Assembly (NCBI GenBank): GCA_963807065.1
Contig: CAWDZQ010000004.1
Location: forward strand, 930,001-994,000
Length of the DNA stretch: 64,000 nt
Direction of reading: 5' to 3'
Source of the DNA: CAWAND01 sp963807065
Lineage (GTDB): Bacteria > Chloroflexota > Anaerolineae > Anaerolineales > E44-bin32
Of this stretch, positions 16,923-25,776 are shown in pieces. The position numbers and the translations under genes are program-made. Under the pieces are notes generated by a model. It was given only the letters and a program-made list of their open reading frames with translations, was not told where the DNA came from and ran no database searches. The stretch's first letter is position 1. Each line of letters begins with the position of its first letter.

Positions 16923-17546
16923 TCAGCGGGGACGCGCTGGCAGGGACGGGCGGAGCTCCAGACGATCGAGCAAGATCGGTCGGAGGTTTGTGATGGCGCG
17001 GGCTCGGTGGCTGAGGTAATTCTTTTCAGCCAGGCTCAGCTCGGCCATCGTGCGTGCCGCCTCCGTCACCAAGAACAGCGGATCGTAGCCAAACCCATCG
17101 TTGCCCCGCTCTTGAGGCACGATTTCGCCGGCGCATGATCCGCGCGCCAGGGAGAGCTCCCCCTGGGGGTCGGACAACGCGACCACGCATACAAAGGCCG
17201 CCCGCCAGGGCCGCGGATGGCCGGCGAGCTCCCTGAGGAGCGCCGCCCGCCGGTCGACGTCCTTCCCGCCCGGGCCCACCAACCTCGCCGAGCGCAGACC
17301 TGGCCGCCCCCCCAAGACTTCCACTTCCAGTCCGGTGTCATCGGACAGCGCCCAGAGATCAGTGTACTGGGCATAGGCTCTGGCCTTGAGCGCCGCATTC
17401 TCGGCATACGAATGCCCGGTTTCGGGGACCGCCAGGTCGAGACCCAACTGCTCTGGACGCAACAGCGTCACCCGTAGATCGCGTAGCAAAGCCGTCAGCT
17501 CACGCAGCTTTCCGGGGTTGCTGGTCGCCAAAAGCAGCTTGGTCAA
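16923..17546 (-). CDS. rdgB: XTP/dITP pyrophosphatase (RdgB/HAM1 family)
   Basis: 207 residues. The enzyme removes inosine and xanthosine triphosphates from the nucleotide pool. Family motifs are LLATSNPGKLRELTALL at the start, WALSDDTGLEVEVLGGRPGL, and GNDGFGYDPLFLV near 150. The start is a TTG at 17546 with AAGGA five bases upstream. It is convergent with the hydrolase gene and divergent from the DUF177 gene. Confidence 0.94.
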   Translation of the reverse strand: MTKLLLATSNPGKLRELTALLRDLRVTLLRPEQLGLDLAVPETGHSYAENAALKARAYAQYTDLWALSDDTGLEVEVLGGRPGLRSARLVGPGGKDVDRRAALLRELAGHPRPWRAAFVCVVALSDPQGELSLARGSCAGEIVPQERGNDGFGYDPLFLVTEAARTMAELSLAEKNYLSHRARAITNLRPILLDRLELRPSLPARPR

Positions 17547-17676
17547 GGTGTCCTTCTCCGATGACTACAGGAACAGTACCGAGTCGGTACCTGTGGCGGT
17601 CATGCCCGTCGACTGGCCAGATTTCCGACCAAAATGGCCAAATTCGTCACATTATGTCAAGAAAAGAGCCGTTTTG

Positions 17677-17705
17677 TTGACCTCGGATTCCATCTATGTT
17701 ATACT
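17677..17705 (+). promoter_or_regulatory. Sigma-70 promoter of the DUF177-rpoD unit
   Basis: TTGACC at 17677-17682, a 17-base spacer, then TATACT at 17700-17705. The predicted start near 17712 leaves a leader of about 33 bases before the ATG at 17745. Confidence 0.7.
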
Positions 17706-17744
17706 GACGCTTGGTTTTTGGACTTCCCATTGCGATGTGTCGGT

Positions 17745-18263
17745 ATGAATTCAGAGCGACTTGACCCCTTGCGGTTGAACGTCGGATTCTTGCTTCATCA
17801 GAGTGTCGGCTTCAGCCGCATTTTTGAATTCGATATCCCGTCGGTCACGGTTGGCGGCGATCTGAAGCTCTCTGGGCTCCGTGGTGACCTCCGCATGACG
17901 CGGACGGCACAAGGATTATACGGCCAGGGAAGGATGGAGGCCTGGTTGCCTCTCGATTGTAGCCGCTGCCTGGATACATTCGAACAAACCCTGGTCGCTG
18001 AGATCGGCGACCTTTTTGTCTATCCCCCCGAGAAGGCCGATGACCCGTTGTTGGCCATCCCGGAAACCGGCATCTTGGATCTGCATCCGCTGTTTCGGGA
18101 GACACTTGTCCTGGCTATTCCGCTGCAGCCTATTTGTCAGCCCAAGTGCAAAGGGCTTTGCCCCGTTTGCGGCGGCAATCGAAACATCGCGCCTTGCGAA
18201 CATCAAAACGACAGCATTGATCCTCGCCTTGAATCGTTGAGAAATCTGCTTTCAAATTCGTAG
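17745..18263 (+). CDS. DUF177 (YceD) family protein
   Basis: 172 residues from the ATG at 17745; a longer in-frame reading to 17634 would cover the promoter. The family signature CSRCLDTFEQTL is in the middle and a zinc-ribbon-like end follows (CKGLCPVCGGNRNIAPCEH). YceD homologues usually lie ahead of rpmF (ribosomal protein L32) and are linked to 23S rRNA maturation. Here no rpmF follows; the principal sigma factor comes next. Confidence 0.85.
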   Translation: MNSERLDPLRLNVGFLLHQSVGFSRIFEFDIPSVTVGGDLKLSGLRGDLRMTRTAQGLYGQGRMEAWLPLDCSRCLDTFEQTLVAEIGDLFVYPPEKADDPLLAIPETGILDLHPLFRETLVLAIPLQPICQPKCKGLCPVCGGNRNIAPCEHQNDSIDPRLESLRNLLSNS

Positions 18264-18281
18264 AGACCTGCCAGATGGGTT

Positions 18282-18297
18282 ACCCGGTGAACCGGGT
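18282..18297 (+). other. Hairpin in the leader of the sigma factor gene
   Basis: ACCCGG-TGAA-CCGGGT is a perfect six-base-pair stem with a four-base loop, between the DUF177 stop and the sigma gene. It has no T-run, so it is not a terminator; it may affect processing or stability. Confidence 0.4.
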
Positions 18298-18338
18298 GGC
18301 CGCGTGCGATCGTACATCTTGATTTGAGGAGCGTGTGG

Positions 18339-19514
18339 ATGAGCATATCGAAGGACCGGTGGAAGAAACGTGAAGCTTTCGCCGTTCTCCTCGAGAAGGG
18401 GGAGGTACAAGGCTTTATCACGCTCGAAGATCTGCTCAGCGTCTTCCCCGAGGCAGAGGAGTCCGAACAGCGCCTCGAACGCCTGGAGACGTTTTTCCGC
18501 AGCGCGGGAATTGAAGTCTACGAAGACCTCGACCAGGTCCCGGCCCACATGCAGCCCGATCTCTCACTGGATGAGGAAGAGACCTTCGACCTCAGCGCCA
18601 TCTCCAGCGACGATACCGTCGGCCTGTACCTGAAGGAGATGGCCCGCGTGCCGCTGTTGAGCACCGAGGAAGAGGTGGACTTAGCCAAGCGAATCGAACG
18701 CGGCAAATTCGCTGAGAGCACACTGGCCAAGCTGAACGGAAGCGCCATGGCGTCTGATCGTCAGGAGCTGTTCGTCGCTCTGGAAGATGCACGTGCGGCG
18801 CGGGACCACCTCATCAAGGCCAATACCCGCCTGGTGGTCAGCATCGCTAAGAAGTACATGAGCCGCGGCGTGCCCTTCCTGGACCTGATTCAAGAAGGCA
18901 ATTTGGGATTGATGAAGGCGGTCGAGAAGTTCGACTACCATCGCGGCTACCGTTTCAGCACCTACGCCACATGGTGGATCCGCCAAACCATTACCCGGGC
19001 CATCGCAGATCAGGGGCGAACCATCCGCGTGCCGGTTCACATGTCCGACCGCATTCGCCGTCTCTATAAGGTCGCCCGACAGATGGAGCAGGAGCTGGGG
19101 CGCAAGCCAACCCCAGATGAAATCGGCACCACACTTGGGGTTGACTCGCGCAAGGTCCAGTGGATGATGCGTGTGTCTTGGCGCCCTCTGTCCCTTGAAA
19201 CGCCGGTGGGGGAAGAGGAAGATTCGGAGCTGGGGTCCTTTGTGGAAGACGAGACCACGCCCACGCCAACGCAGAGCGCCTACCAGAACCTGTTGAGGGA
19301 CAAGATTGAAGAAGTCCTTTCGACCCTGAGCCCGCGCGAGGCGCGCATTCTGCGACTGCGCTTTGGTCTGCACAACGGGCGTCCTTACACCTTAGAAGAG
19401 GTGGGACAGAAATTCGGCCTGACCCGTGAACGCATTCGGCAGATTGAAGGCAAGGCCCTGCGACGGCTGCGGCATCCCCGACGAGCGCGGCAGCTCCGCG
19501 ATTACTTGGCGTAA
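18339..19514 (+). CDS. rpoD: RNA polymerase principal sigma factor (RpoD/SigA)
   Basis: 391 residues from the ATG at 18339, seven to eight bases after GAGGAG. A short region 1.1-like start is followed by region 1.2 (TVGLYLKEMARVPLLSTEEE), region 2 (DLIQEGNLGLMKAVEKFDYH, then FSTYATWWIRQTITRAIADQ), region 3, and region 4 with the HTH (TLEEVGQKFGLTRERIRQIE). The complete set of conserved regions indicates the housekeeping or a close group 2 sigma factor. A strong terminator follows. Confidence 0.94.
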   Translation: MSISKDRWKKREAFAVLLEKGEVQGFITLEDLLSVFPEAEESEQRLERLETFFRSAGIEVYEDLDQVPAHMQPDLSLDEEETFDLSAISSDDTVGLYLKEMARVPLLSTEEEVDLAKRIERGKFAESTLAKLNGSAMASDRQELFVALEDARAARDHLIKANTRLVVSIAKKYMSRGVPFLDLIQEGNLGLMKAVEKFDYHRGYRFSTYATWWIRQTITRAIADQGRTIRVPVHMSDRIRRLYKVARQMEQELGRKPTPDEIGTTLGVDSRKVQWMMRVSWRPLSLETPVGEEEDSELGSFVEDETTPTPTQSAYQNLLRDKIEEVLSTLSPREARILRLRFGLHNGRPYTLEEVGQKFGLTRERIRQIEGKALRRLRHPRRARQLRDYLA

Positions 19515-19535
19515 GCTTTGATCCAAGCAACAATT

Positions 19536-19564
19536 GGGGCGGCGAACCCTCGCCGCCCCTTTTT
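19536..19564 (+). terminator. Intrinsic terminator after rpoD
   Basis: GGGGCGGCGA pairs with TCGCCGCCCC around an ACCC loop, followed directly by TTTTT. Confidence 0.92.
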
Positions 19565-19610
19565 GTTACGGTGTTGGTTTCGGCCCTTGGCATAGGCACT
19601 CAACCGAGAT

Positions 19611-20006
19611 ATGACCGAGCTAATCCTCCTATTTGACGGCACCTGAGGCTTCTGCAGCCTGACGGCGGAATGGATCGAACGCCTCGGCGGCCACGCTCGC
19701 GTGACGATCGTGCCCAATCAGAAGCCCGGCGCCCCTCAGGCTTACCACCTGACGCTGGCCGACTGTCAGAGCTCGGCTTGGGCGATTGACGGGCAGGGCA
19801 CGGCCTGGTCGGGAGCGGGCGCCATCGCGGCGGCGATGGATGCCGGACTCGGCGTGAGGGCGTTCAAAGCGGTTTACCGGCTGCCCGTGCTGGGCGCCCT
19901 GGCGGATCTTGGCTACCGGGTCGTCGCCCGGGTTCGGCACCACCTCCCCGGCACGACACCCTATTGCCAGCGCTTTCCCGAGGTCTGCGGAGGCGAGAGC
20001 TCATAG
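19611..20006 (+). CDS. DCC-family (DUF393) thiol-disulfide oxidoreductase with in-frame TGA, candidate selenoprotein
   Basis: The frame from ATG 19611 to TAG 20004-20006 encodes 131 residues of the DCC family, whose signature is a CxxC redox motif right after FDG. Here the first motif cysteine, codon 12 (19644-19646), is TGA: FDGT-[TGA]-GFCSL. The second cysteine (Cys15) and the family's C-terminal part (VYRLPVLGALADLGYRVVAR) are intact in one frame. Recoding as selenocysteine would give a UxxC motif, a known type in redox selenoproteins. Alternatives are a nonsense mutation or a base error. No good ribosome site is visible, and selA/selB/selC are not in the window. Confidence 0.6.
19656..19689 (+). 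promoter_or_regulatory. SECIS-like hairpin downstream of the in-frame TGA
   Basis: GGCG at 19664-19667 pairs with CGCC at 19680-19683 around a 12-base loop that starts with G at 19668, 22 bases after the TGA. GCC at 19657-19659 can extend the stem with GGC at 19686-19688 across an internal loop. Distance and the loop-initial G fit published criteria for bacterial SECIS elements, but the stem is short. Confidence 0.35.
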
Positions 20007-20042
20007 CCGGATGACGGGTGCTTCTTTCTGGGCAACGCGGAG

Positions 20043-20294
20043 CTAGGCCAGCCTCCCGCCGCGTGGGGTAGTGTGGGACTTCAGGCGCCAGGCGCCCAGG
20101 CTACCTGAGAAGGCTAGATCCCAGGTCTGGCCGTCGGGGCTCATCACGAGGTTGTGCTGCCACTCACCGTCGTCCCAGCGGCGCCCTATCTGGTGGACGG
20201 TGTATCGGGTTCCCCCCACCACAAACGATCTAGGGCTGAGGCGCTGGCGGCCGTCGAGCACGGCTTCGACCTGGATGGGCTCATCCAGCCTCAT
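20043..20294 (-). CDS. Small conserved protein, possibly DUF6504-like
   Basis: 83 residues from the ATG at 20294, which lies inside the last 14 bases of pncC, so the two are coupled. The sequence (LSPRSFVVGGTRYTVHQIGR, then WDDGEWQHNLVMSPDGQTWD) resembles short beta-rich proteins often found beside DNA-repair polymerases in actinobacteria. That assignment is tentative and no function is known. Confidence 0.6.
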   Translation of the reverse strand: MRLDEPIQVEAVLDGRQRLSPRSFVVGGTRYTVHQIGRRWDDGEWQHNLVMSPDGQTWDLAFSGSLGAWRLKSHTTPRGGRLA

Positions 20295-20772
20295 GTCGCA
20301 CCAATTCGAGGGCGATGGCCAATGCCGATTCGGACGCCGCCAGCTTATTCCCACCCCGATCTCCCTTGTAGACATAGGATCGGGCGGTTGCTGCCTCGGG
20401 TGTCACCACGGCAATCCAGGTTAAGCCAACGGGCTTTTCCGGCGTGCCGCCGCCCGGGCCGGCGACGCCGGTGACGGCGATGGCCACATCCGCGCCCAAT
20501 GCGCGGCAGGCGCCGCCCGCCATCTCGAGAGCCGTTTCTTCGCTCACCGCGCCGTGAGCCATCAAAGTCGATTCAGCAACCTCGAGGAGCGTTTCCTTGG
20601 CGCGATTGCTGTAGGAGATGATTCCCCCCAGGAAATAATCTGACGACCCGGCTACTTGGGTGAGCCGGTGACCCAGCAGCCCGCCGGTGCAGGATTCGGC
20701 CACCGCCAGAGTCCACCCCCGAGATCTCAGCGCCAATCCAAGCTGGGATTCAAGTTCGTCCTGTTTTGTCAT
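20281..20772 (-). CDS. pncC: CinA C-terminal domain protein, nicotinamide-nucleotide amidohydrolase
   Basis: 163 residues, a stand-alone CinA C-terminal domain. It hydrolyses nicotinamide mononucleotide to nicotinic acid mononucleotide and ammonia in NAD recycling. Signature stretches are LAVAESCTGGLLGHRLTQVA near 22-41, LGGIISYSNRAKETLL, and VAIAVTGVAGPGGGTPEKPV. It is divergent from xseA, sharing an 85-base intergenic region. Confidence 0.92.
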   Translation of the reverse strand: MTKQDELESQLGLALRSRGWTLAVAESCTGGLLGHRLTQVAGSSDYFLGGIISYSNRAKETLLEVAESTLMAHGAVSEETALEMAGGACRALGADVAIAVTGVAGPGGGTPEKPVGLTWIAVVTPEAATARSYVYKGDRGGNKLAASESALAIALELVRHEAG

Positions 20773-20819
20773 GCCAAACCATCCCGGTCATGGGTCCCGA
20801 CAGCGGCATTATACGTTGG

Positions 20820-20849
20820 TTGACACGCCTTCGATCTCAAGGTTATGCT
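20820..20849 (+). promoter_or_regulatory. Promoter of xseA, apparently leaderless
   Basis: A perfect TTGACA at 20820-20825, an 18-base spacer and TATGCT at 20844-20849. The predicted start falls at about 20856-20857, one or two bases before the xseA ATG. Confidence 0.65.
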
Positions 20850-20857
20850 TCCCCACC

Positions 20858-22104
20858 ATGAGTCAACTGTCGTTTCTCAGCGGGGACTCGCCTCGCTTCA
20901 GTGTCAGCGAGCTCACCCGCTACCTGCGGGGCTTGCTCGAGTTAGACTATCGGCTCGGGGACCTGACCGTCAACGGAGAGGTCTCAAATGTCTCGCGTCC
21001 GGCGTCCGGCCACATGTACTTCAGCTTGAAAGACGCCGGGGCAACCCTACGCTGTGTGATGTGGCGTTCGGAACTCGCTCGTCAGGCGTTTCTCCCCTCC
21101 GAGGGCCAGGCGGTCGAGGTACACGGCCACATCAGTTTGTACGAAGCGTCTGGCCAATACCAGCTTTATGCCGACGATATTCGGCTTGGGGGGAGGGGGA
21201 TCTCTTCCGAGCTTTCCTTGAACTCCGCCAAAAGCTGGAAGCCGAGGGGCTGTTTGCGCCGGAGCGGAAGCGACCCTTGCCGGACTTCCCGCGCGTGATC
21301 GGCGTGGTCACCTCGCCGGCCGCTGCCGCCCTTCGAGACGTACTGGATGTCCTTCAGCGGCGTTACCCGTTGGCGGAGGTGGTGCTGTCGCCCACACCGG
21401 TGCAAGGCGCTGACGCCCCGCCCAGGATTGTGCAGGCGCTGCGGGCCGTCAGTGAATTCGCCCAGCCGGATGTGATCCTGCTGGTGCGCGGTGGCGGGTC
21501 GATCGAAGACCTGGCGGCTTTCAACGATGAGGACCTTGCTTATGCCATCTCGCGTTCGCCCGTGCCTGTGGTCAGCGGGGTGGGACATGAGACTGATTTC
21601 ACCATTGCAGATTTCGTTGCCGACCAGCGGGCGCCGACGCCCTCGGCCGCGGCGGAGATCGCCTCGCCGGACCGGGAGGAGCTGGAAGATCGGCTCGAGA
21701 GGTTGAAAGCGGAAATGGCAGGGGGAGTCCGGGGCCGCGTGCTGGATCTGAAGCGGAGCCTCGCCGGGCAAATGACACACCTCGGCCTGGCTTCTCCGAG
21801 GGCCCAGCTGGCCAACGCAAGCCAGCGCGTTGACGATTTTCAACGCCGTTTGGCCGGCGCCATGGGGCACGATCTGGCCCTGAAACAGTCGGATGTCCGG
21901 AGGCTCGATGCGACCCTGCAGGCGGTGGGACCGCCGGCTGTGCTGGCTCGCGGCTATGCCTTGGTCACACGGCAAGACGACGGGAGCCTCGTCCGCTCCT
22001 CCTCCCAGGTGACCCGAGGAGACGCCATTCGGGTGCGCGTGCAAGATGGATCCTTTGGCTCAGAGGTAATCGGCGGGTCTGAGGACGATGTCCGGTCAGA
22101 GTAG
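20858..22104 (+). CDS. xseA: Exodeoxyribonuclease VII large subunit, interrupted by a one-base frameshift
   Basis: The N-terminal OB domain (FSVSELTRYLRGLLELDYRL to YQLYADDIRLGG) is read in one frame from ATG 20858. The catalytic region (GDLFRAFLELRQKLEAEGLF, IGVVTSPAAAALRDVLDVLQ, ILLVRGGGSIEDLAAFNDED, SGVGHETDFTIADFVAD) is read in another frame through 22104. The switch is in a run of six G at 21188-21193; seven G would restore a normal protein. No other damage is visible, so a missing base or a -1 slippage event is likelier than an old pseudogene. With XseB the enzyme degrades single-stranded DNA. Confidence 0.85.
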
Positions 22105-22167
22105 AATATGCAGGCAAGCCATGCTCCGGCCCCGGGGACGGAGCGGGCGACGACGCATGGAGGCGGC

Positions 22168-22416
22168 ATGGCGAAGGCGAAACCAAAGGATCCCCAGGAT
22201 CTGAGTTACGAAGAAGCATTCGACGAACTGGAAGGCCTGGTGGAGTCACTCGAGTCCGGTGAGCTCAAGCTCGAGGACGCGTTGGCCGTGTTCGAGCGCG
22301 GCCAAGCGTTGGCAGCCCGCTGCAGCGACCTGCTCGAAAGTGCCCAGCTTCGGCTCAGGCAGCTTGTCCCTTCTGACGACGGCGGCATGTCGCTGGTCGA
22401 CTTCGAAGGGGATTGA
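22168..22416 (+). CDS. xseB: Exodeoxyribonuclease VII small subunit
   Basis: 82 residues from the ATG at 22168, with GGAGG just upstream; an earlier in-frame ATG at 22108 lacks a site. The family pattern LSYEEAFDELEGLVESLESG, then LKLEDALAVFERGQALA, covers most of the protein. It binds XseA to form exonuclease VII and follows it directly. Confidence 0.93.
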   Translation: MAKAKPKDPQDLSYEEAFDELEGLVESLESGELKLEDALAVFERGQALAARCSDLLESAQLRLRQLVPSDDGGMSLVDFEGD

Positions 22417-22419
22417 CCC

Positions 22420-22875
22420 ATGGGTCCCGAATCGGTCTTCAACAATCCCGTGCTCATCGGGGGGCTGATCGCATGGGCCATCGCTCAGACAGTCAAACTT
22501 CCTATCGAGTATGTCCGCAACCGTCGCTGGGATTGGTCACTGCTTCTGCGAGCGGGGGGGATGCCGTCTTCGCATTCGGCGCTGGTAACGTCGGTAGCCC
22601 ATGGCATTGGCCTGACTCAGGGATTCACCTCACCGCTGTTTGCCCTCGGGGTGGCGATGTCGATGATCGTGATCTACGATGCCACCGGAATACGACGTCA
22701 GGCCGGCAGGCACGCCGAGATTATCAACGCGTTGGTGCAGGATCTGATCGAGGGGCACGCCCTGCGGCAGGAACAGCTGCGAGAAGTGCTTGGCCATTCG
22801 CCGATTGAGGCTTTTGTCGGCATGGTGCTGGGCCTGGTGGTGGCCCAGACGGTGATTTCGTTCTGGCCGGTTTAG
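22420..22875 (+). CDS. Divergent PAP2-family (DUF212/YuiD) membrane protein
   Basis: 151 residues. The motif GGMPSSHSALVTSVAHGIGL and the later IVIYDATGIRRQAGRHAEII define the divergent PAP2/acid-phosphatase-like family. Three to four helices place it in the membrane. A phosphatase role on lipid phosphates has been proposed for relatives but is not proven. The start is three bases after xseB, so it shares that transcript. It is convergent with murJ. Confidence 0.88.
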   Translation: MGPESVFNNPVLIGGLIAWAIAQTVKLPIEYVRNRRWDWSLLLRAGGMPSSHSALVTSVAHGIGLTQGFTSPLFALGVAMSMIVIYDATGIRRQAGRHAEIINALVQDLIEGHALRQEQLREVLGHSPIEAFVGMVLGLVVAQTVISFWPV

Positions 22876-22896
22876 GCAGCCAAATTCCAGCTCGGC

Positions 22897-24468
22897 TCAG
22901 CTCCGCTCACGCCTGAGCAGGAGCGCCGGGAGCTGGCGTGCTTCCGGTGACCGGAGCCCGAGCGAAGTCAGCCAGAACGCTGCGCCCCCGAACAAAACGC
23001 CACCCAGGCCCAAGCCCCATGCGCCTTGGCTCGTTCCCACCCCCAACCAAATCAGCAGGAGGATGGTCATCATGCCGGAGGCCGCCACAGTGGCCCCCAG
23101 GCCGCGCCGTATTCTGCCAAAGTCTAGGCCCCCCAACCGGCGCCTCATCAAGATGAGGAGCCCACATGCCTCGAGGCTGGTGGCCAGTGTGTTGGCAAGG
23201 GCCAGGCCGCCGTGGGGAGGCAGGCCCCAGCCGCTGAACACAGCCGCCAGGCCGAAGCTCAGACCGATGTTCACAGCCATGGCGGCCGCCCCCACGACGA
23301 CCGGCGTGAATGTGTCCTGCAGGGCGTAAAAGGCGCGCGAGGCGATCTCGACGATGGAATGGCTCACCAAGCCGACCCCGTACCACAGCAGGGCCCAAGC
23401 CACCAGATCGGTCGAGTGGGCTGTGAACTCGCCGCGTTGAAAAAGCATGGCCACAATCGGTCGCCGCAGCAGCACCAGCCCGATGGTCGCCGGGAGGGCC
23501 AGGAAGAACACACCCCGAAAGGTGGTGGCCAGGGTGGCGCGCATGCTGGCCAGATCACCCCGCGCCACCTGTGCCGAAAAGGTGGGCAATGCGGCGATGG
23601 CGATGGCCTGGGCGATGATCACCTGGGGCATAAGCATGATGAAGAAGGCGTAATTGATGGCCGTCAGACTGCCTTCGGACATGCCGGAGGCCAGGGCCAC
23701 GTTCACCAGGAAATTGAGTTGGACAAAAGCCACCCCGACCAAGCGGGGGGCCATCAGCCGCCCGACCTGGCGCACGGCGGCGTTCTTGAGGTCAAGCGCC
23801 TTACGATAGCGGGCGCCGCGACCTCGAAGACCGGGCAACTGGATGAGCAGATGCATCACTGCGCCCAGGACCACGCCCCAGGCAAGTCCGAAGATTCCCG
23901 TCCGAGGCACGAACAGCCAGACGCCGATGATCCAGCCCAACCACAAGAACGTCGGGGCCAAGGCGGGAAGCAGGAAGTGTTGGTGAGCGTTGAGCACCCC
24001 CATCAGCATCCCGCTCAGGCCGAAGATCACAGCCGAGATCAGCAGGATCCTCAGCAAGGCGATGGTGAGTTGGGTTTCAGCCGGGCCAAAGCCGGGGGCC
24101 AGAATGGTGGGAACGAGCCAGGGAGCGGCCAGCCAGGCGATGGCCGCGGCGACGCTCATGACCAGAAAGACCAGGTTGGCGATGGCAGACGCCAACCGCC
24201 AGGCGCCCTCTCGGTCGCCCCGAGTAAGTAAGCTTGTGAAGGTTGGCACAAATGCCGAGGCCAGCGCACCGCCGGCCATCACGCTGAACAGGACTTCGGG
24301 CAGCCGATTGGCGGCGTTGAAAGCGTCTAGCTCGGCCTGGGTGCCGAAGGCATTTGAGACCAGGATCCACTTGACCAGGCCCGCCAGGTTGGACAGCACA
24401 AAGCCCGCCATAACCACACCGGCGGCACGGGCCAAGCGGCGTTCCTCAAGCGTGCTGAACTCATCCAC
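22897..24468 (-). CDS. murJ: Lipid II flippase MurJ (MviN)
   Basis: 523 residues with about 14 membrane helices. It moves the peptidoglycan precursor lipid II across the membrane. Family stretches are FGTQAELDAFNAANRLPEVL, AGGALASAFVPTF and the repeated MATE-like helices. The chosen start is the GTG at 24468; a longer frame would run into the divergent corA gene. A TATAAT box on the minus strand (24478-24483) lies nine bases before the GTG and no ribosome site is seen, which suggests a leaderless message. Confidence 0.9.
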   Translation of the reverse strand: MDEFSTLEERRLARAAGVVMAGFVLSNLAGLVKWILVSNAFGTQAELDAFNAANRLPEVLFSVMAGGALASAFVPTFTSLLTRGDREGAWRLASAIANLVFLVMSVAAAIAWLAAPWLVPTILAPGFGPAETQLTIALLRILLISAVIFGLSGMLMGVLNAHQHFLLPALAPTFLWLGWIIGVWLFVPRTGIFGLAWGVVLGAVMHLLIQLPGLRGRGARYRKALDLKNAAVRQVGRLMAPRLVGVAFVQLNFLVNVALASGMSEGSLTAINYAFFIMLMPQVIIAQAIAIAALPTFSAQVARGDLASMRATLATTFRGVFFLALPATIGLVLLRRPIVAMLFQRGEFTAHSTDLVAWALLWYGVGLVSHSIVEIASRAFYALQDTFTPVVVGAAAMAVNIGLSFGLAAVFSGWGLPPHGGLALANTLATSLEACGLLILMRRRLGGLDFGRIRRGLGATVAASGMMTILLLIWLGVGTSQGAWGLGLGGVLFGGAAFWLTSLGLRSPEARQLPALLLRRERS

Positions 24469-24580
24469 GGCCGGTAGATTATAGCAGGCGGGGATGAGGC
24501 GGCGGGTGCCGCAAATCGGCCCGGAGAGTAAAATACACTCCGTCCGGCCCCAGACCCCGATCTGAACGAGAGGACAGCCC

Positions 24581-25567
24581 ATGATCCGTGCCTTGCGCTG
24601 TGACGTCTCTGGCCCGATCGAATTCGACGTGCCGGTAGAAAACTTCGCCCAGACGATCGGTGACGCCAACCGGTTGTTGTGGGTGGATTTTGAAGCCGAG
24701 CCTAACGAACGCAGCGAACCGATCCTGAGCCAGACTTTCAAGTTTCATCCGCTGGCCGTCGATGACGCCCTGCGGGAAACACATGTCCCCAAGCTGGACG
24801 ATTGGGGGGATTACCTGTACCTGGTGCTGCAGTCGGTGGTCTATATCCAGGACCCGGACGATCCGCTCGACGTGCGGGAGCTGGATATCTTTCTGGGCAG
24901 CAACTACGTGGTCACCCATCACGACAACCCAATTCCAGCCGTTGATCAATTGTGGGAGCGGCTGCACCGGGACGATCGGCAGGCGCGCCAGGGCGCCGGT
25001 TATCTGATGTACGAATTGATCGACAACCTGGTGGCCAATATTCTGCCCATCGTGGACGAGATGGACCAAGCGCTGGAGGACGTCGAAGATATGATCTTCG
25101 CCGACCCCGATGCCGAAGTATTGGAAAAGATCTTTGACCTCAAGAGTGGCGTGATCCGGCTGCGGCAAGTCATCGCCCCCCAGCGGGAGGTCGTCAACAA
25201 GCTGGCTCGGGATTCGTATCCGGTGATCGACGTGGGGGAGCGGATCTACTTCCGGGATGTTTACGATCATTTGGTGCGCTCGTATGAGATCAACGAAGGG
25301 ATGCGCGACCAGGCGACCGGTGCGTTGGAGACCTATCTCTCAGTGATCAACAATCGCATGAACGACGTCATGAAGACGCTGACCATCATCACCACCCTTT
25401 TTATGCCGCTCTCGTTCCTGGTCGGTTTCTTCGGGATGAACTTCTTTCAGCCGGCGGCGCCGACCCCCGTGTGGACCGGGAGGTCGACGTTGATCCTGGC
25501 CCTGGCGGTCATGATCGTGTCACCGGTGGGTATGTACCTGTATGCGCGTGTCAGAAAATGGCTTTGA
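24581..25567 (+). CDS. corA: CorA-family magnesium/cobalt transporter
   Basis: 328 residues. The long acidic N-terminal cytoplasmic domain and stalk helix are followed by two C-terminal membrane helices, with the selectivity motif GMN in VGFFGMNFF near residue 286. The loop after GMN is FFQPAAPTP rather than the common MPEL, a frequent deviation in distant CorA proteins. GAGAGGACA lies before the ATG. It is divergent from murJ. Confidence 0.92.
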   Translation: MIRALRCDVSGPIEFDVPVENFAQTIGDANRLLWVDFEAEPNERSEPILSQTFKFHPLAVDDALRETHVPKLDDWGDYLYLVLQSVVYIQDPDDPLDVRELDIFLGSNYVVTHHDNPIPAVDQLWERLHRDDRQARQGAGYLMYELIDNLVANILPIVDEMDQALEDVEDMIFADPDAEVLEKIFDLKSGVIRLRQVIAPQREVVNKLARDSYPVIDVGERIYFRDVYDHLVRSYEINEGMRDQATGALETYLSVINNRMNDVMKTLTIITTLFMPLSFLVGFFGMNFFQPAAPTPVWTGRSTLILALAVMIVSPVGMYLYARVRKWL

Positions 25568-25776
25568 GGCGTCCGTCGGACGGCAACCAAGGTCGTCAGA
25601 CGCGAGAGAGCCGGGGACGCCGACCCCGGCCCTCTGGTAAGGAGGAGAAGAAGAGATTTCGCCCTTCGAGCATAATGTACGTCAAAGCCATCCTGTTTTG
25701 CTTGTCGCATAGCCGTCGCTTAACCTACGCTTTCCCTACGCTCCTGGGCTTGAATCGCCTGGCTTTGTCGCGTTGA

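Noticed and set aside
17634..17744. Upstream extension of the DUF177 protein
   Set aside because: The frame is open but overlaps a strong promoter at 17677-17705; the family start fits ATG 17745.
25610..25630. GC-rich hairpin after corA
   Set aside because: GCCGGGG/CCCCGGC stem has no T-run, so it is not called as a terminator; no other signal.
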